This document shows positions 6,213 through 7,669 of a DNA stretch of 7,669 nucleotides, piece after piece (within the stretch, counting starts at the first letter, position 1; each line of letters begins with the position of its first letter). The DNA is from an uncultured Prevotellaceae bacterium (GTDB taxonomy: Bacteria; Bacteroidota; Bacteroidia; Bacteroidales; Bacteroidaceae). Under the pieces are notes generated by a model that saw nothing but the letters and a program-made list of their open reading frames with translations, was not told where the DNA came from and did no database searches. Location: NCBI GenBank assembly GCA_946408305.1, contig CAMJRQ010000054.1:1-7669 (forward strand), in the 5' to 3' direction. The position numbers and the translations under genes were made by a program.

Positions 6213-7289
6213 ATGGAGATAGCAGAACTGGGCGAATTCGGACTCATTCGCCACCTGACCGAGGACATCAAGCCCCAGAACCCCACCACACGCCGCGGCG
6301 TGGGCGACGACTGCGCCATACTGGCCCCCACGGAGGGGATGCAGACGCTCGTCACCACCGACCTGCTCATGGAGGGCGTACACTTCGACCTCACCTACAT
6401 GCCGCTGCGCCATCTGGGCTACAAGGCCGTCATGGTCAACCTGAGCGACGTCTATGCCATGAACGCCATGCCGCGCCAGGTGACCGTAAGCCTGGCCATC
6501 AGCAAGCGTTTCACCGTCGAGATGATGGAGGAACTCTACGACGGCATGCGGCTGGCCTGCCAGCAGCACCAGGTGGACATCGTGGGCGGCGACACCACCA
6601 GCAGCCTCACCGGACTGGCCATCAGCATCACCGCCATCGGCGAGGCCCGGCCCGAGGACATCGTCTGCCGCAACGGGGCTCACGAGAACGACCTCATCTG
6701 CGTCTCGGGCGACTTGGGCGCAGCCTACATGGGGCTCCAGCTGCTCGAGCGCGAGAAGAACATCTACAACCAGATGGTGGCCGAGGCACAGCGCAGCGGC
6801 AACAAGCAGGAGATGGAACGCCTGCGCGACGTGCAGCCCGACTTTGCCGGACACGAATATCTGCTGGAACGGCAGATGAAACCCGAGGCACGCCGCGACA
6901 TCGTCGTCGCGCTCGCCCAGGCCGGACTGCGCCCCACCAGCATGATAGACATCAGCGACGGGCTCAGCAGCGAGCTCATCCACCTCTGCACCCAGAGCCA
7001 CACTGGATGCCGCATCTTCGAGGAACGCATCCCGCTGGACTACCAGACGGCCTCGATGGCCGAGGAGATGCACATGGACGTGCTCACCTGCGCCCTGAAC
7101 GGCGGCGAGGACTACGAACTGCTCTTCACCGTGCCGCTCACCGAGCACGACCGGGTCATTCAGATTAAGGACGTCCACGTAATCGGCCACATGACGCCCG
7201 AGGCACAGGGTCGCCACTTCATCCTGCGCGACGGAGCCGAGCTCGAGCTCAAGGCCCAGGGCTGGAACCCGCTCGCACAGAAGGAATAA
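6213..7289 (+). CDS. thiL: Thiamine-monophosphate kinase ThiL
   Basis: ThiL phosphorylates thiamine monophosphate with ATP to give thiamine diphosphate, the active cofactor, as the last step of the pathway. It belongs to the PurM/AIR-synthetase-like superfamily, whose N-terminal half binds ATP and Mg2+ at the dimer interface. The signatures are clear: GDDCA (31-35), TTDLLMEGVHF (48-58), NLSDVYAMNA (76-85), VGGDTT (124-129), SGDLGAAYMGL (165-175), SMIDISDGLSSEL (243-255) and the GGEDYELLF block (297-305). At 358 residues it is about 30 longer than E. coli ThiL (325). The extra length is mostly a charged, helix-prone insert between about 178 and 225, after the GDLG motif and outside the metal-binding motifs. 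It starts 5 bp after punA with a good Shine-Dalgarno sequence and is the last gene of the operon. No thiamine (TPP) riboswitch is visible upstream, so expression probably follows the operon promoter. Confidence 0.96.
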   Translation: MEIAELGEFGLIRHLTEDIKPQNPTTRRGVGDDCAILAPTEGMQTLVTTDLLMEGVHFDLTYMPLRHLGYKAVMVNLSDVYAMNAMPRQVTVSLAISKRFTVEMMEELYDGMRLACQQHQVDIVGGDTTSSLTGLAISITAIGEARPEDIVCRNGAHENDLICVSGDLGAAYMGLQLLEREKNIYNQMVAEAQRSGNKQEMERLRDVQPDFAGHEYLLERQMKPEARRDIVVALAQAGLRPTSMIDISDGLSSELIHLCTQSHTGCRIFEERIPLDYQTASMAEEMHMDVLTCALNGGEDYELLFTVPLTEHDRVIQIKDVHVIGHMTPEAQGRHFILRDGAELELKAQGWNPLAQKE

Positions 7290-7308
7290 CCCGCTGCACA
7301 GCTGCGAA

Positions 7309-7327
7309 AGACCGCTAAAGGCGGTCT
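7309..7327 (+). terminator. Possible terminator of the sppA-lpxK-punA-thiL operon
   Basis: AGACCGC (7309-7315) and GCGGTCT (7321-7327) form a perfect 7-bp stem with a TAAAG loop, 20 nt after the thiL stop. The following bases (ccctttcgg) give only a three-T run, so intrinsic termination would be weak. The same hairpin is module 1 of the compound repeat, so termination may be only a side effect or may need the larger folds downstream. Confidence 0.35.
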
Positions 7328-7339
7328 CCCTTTCGGTAG

Positions 7340-7369
7340 CCGTGGGTACTCGCTTGCGAGCACCCACGG
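7340..7369. repeat. Hairpin module 2, left copy
   Basis: CCGTGGGT (7340-7347) pairs with ACCCACGG (7362-7369). After one A/C mismatch (7348 against 7361) the inner bases CTCGC (7349-7353) and GCGAG (7356-7360) continue the palindrome around TT. Confidence 0.85.
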
Positions 7370-7393
7370 AGAACAGGCACCCCCAAATGAGAA

Positions 7394-7458
7394 ACGACCC
7401 TGAAGGGGTCGAACAGCACCAGTCCAGGCTACATGCTGTTCGACCCCTTCAGGGTCGT
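7394..7458. repeat. Perfect 25-bp inverted repeat with 15-bp spacer
   Basis: Positions 7394-7418 are the exact reverse complement of 7434-7458. Each arm also contains a smaller hairpin, CGACCC-TGAAG-GGGTCG (7395-7411 in the left arm). As RNA this would be the most stable fold in the window; as DNA it could extrude a cruciform. Confidence 0.92.
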
Positions 7459-7481
7459 GCTTTAGTGGTGTACTACTAATG

Positions 7482-7513
7482 CCGTGGGTGCGTGCTCTCG
7501 CACGTACCCACGG
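7482..7513. repeat. Hairpin module 2, right copy
   Basis: The arms CCGTGGGT (7482-7489) and ACCCACGG (7506-7513) are identical to those of the left copy. A G-T wobble pair (7490 with 7505) is followed by CGTGC (7491-7495) pairing with GCACG (7500-7504) around a TCTC loop. Confidence 0.85.
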
Positions 7514-7612
7514 TTATCGAAAGGTGGACGCTTTCAGCGTCCTAAGGTTGCGATTCGATTTTGCCCCGACGCTAACAAAATCTTTTACTACCAGACCCTT
7601 CAACATTTCTTA

Positions 7613-7645
7613 CCACCGAGCCGCTTCGGGCTCTCGAAGGGGTGG
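7613..7645. repeat. Nested hairpin near the right edge
   Basis: CCACC (7613-7617) pairs with GGTGG (7641-7645), enclosing GAGCC (7618-7622) and GGCTC (7629-7633) around a GCTTCG loop. CTTCG (7624-7628) and CGAAG (7635-7639) offer an alternative fold. It may belong to the same family of intergenic palindromes or to a gene beyond the window. Confidence 0.5.
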
Positions 7646-7669
7646 GCGAAAACGCGTGGCAAAAGGTGG

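Larger units (their letters stand above)
7309..7543. repeat. Compound palindrome: two 110-bp three-hairpin units in inverted orientation
   Basis: The left unit (7309-7418) and the inverted right unit (7434-7543) face each other across a 15-bp spacer (7419-7433). Each has, from outside in, a GC stem with a 5-nt loop (7309-7327; 7526-7542), a long hairpin with CCGTGGGT/ACCCACGG arms (7340-7369; 7482-7513), and one 25-bp arm. The units have the same length and module order. By hand alignment the outer 38 positions (7309-7347 against 7543-7506 reversed) match at 29, with one gap. Differences within the stems occur as paired changes that keep base pairing. I do not recognise a named family; it could be a REP/BIME-like element or a small non-autonomous mobile element. 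Confidence 0.8.
7290..7669. other. Gene-free region downstream of thiL, rich in palindromes
   Basis: No open frame here has recognisable protein content. Positions 7309-7543 are filled by a compound inverted repeat, and 7613-7645 by another nested hairpin. The stretch between them (7544-7612) is AT-richer and shows nothing I can name: no tRNA, no CRISPR-like array and no clear promoter. Confidence 0.7.

Noticed and set aside
5937..7367. Open frame of 476 codons on the minus strand opposite thiL and punA
   Set aside because: It is antisense to two well-supported enzymes, shows no recognisable motif, and begins inside the palindromic repeat.
7340..7513. Insertion sequence with terminal inverted repeats
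   Set aside because: The CCGTGGGT arms resemble terminal repeats, but there is no transposase frame inside, I see no target-site duplication, and the symmetry continues outward past these arms.
7309..7543. CRISPR array
   Set aside because: The repeated blocks are inverted hairpins rather than evenly spaced direct repeats with unique spacers, and no cas gene is visible.

Overview
This 7.7-kb window looks like chromosomal DNA from a GC-rich member of the Bacteroidales, most likely Prevotellaceae-like. Three things point there: the order sppA-lpxK-punA-thiL, which I recall from Bacteroidales; two promoters of the Bacteroidetes type (TTTG, a 19-20 bp spacer, then TAnnTTTG); and mostly A-rich leaders without Shine-Dalgarno sequences. 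Codon third positions are strongly G/C, so long open frames on the opposite strand are common here and are not genes.

Left part (1-2261, minus strand): two overlapping genes encode the halves of a heterodimeric ABC exporter. The first gene is complete (474-2261). It carries a degenerate ATPase site, with Asp in place of the catalytic Glu and Gln in place of the switch His. The second gene runs off the left edge and shows only its first 159 residues. The two share an ATGA overlap, preceded by an unusually perfect Shine-Dalgarno sequence.

Divergent intergenic region (2262-2577): it holds two back-to-back Bacteroidetes promoters. Between them lies a pair of 26-bp self-complementary repeats.

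Centre and right (2578-7289, plus strand): a tight four-gene operon encodes signal peptide peptidase SppA, lipid A 4'-kinase LpxK, a trimeric-type purine nucleoside phosphorylase and thiamine-monophosphate kinase ThiL. The gaps are 8 bp, a 20-bp overlap and 5 bp. The set combines envelope upkeep (SppA, LpxK) with purine salvage and thiamine cofactor synthesis. All four appear intact.

Right end (7290-7669): no gene is visible. The main feature is a 235-bp compound palindrome (7309-7543). Two 110-bp units, each with three hairpin modules, face each other across a 15-bp spacer. The innermost 25-bp arms are identical. The two outer hairpin modules have diverged by paired, stem-preserving changes. 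This is the least explained structure in the window and the best candidate for follow-up. Otherwise the window is ordinary housekeeping DNA, and I see no sign of a new multi-gene system.
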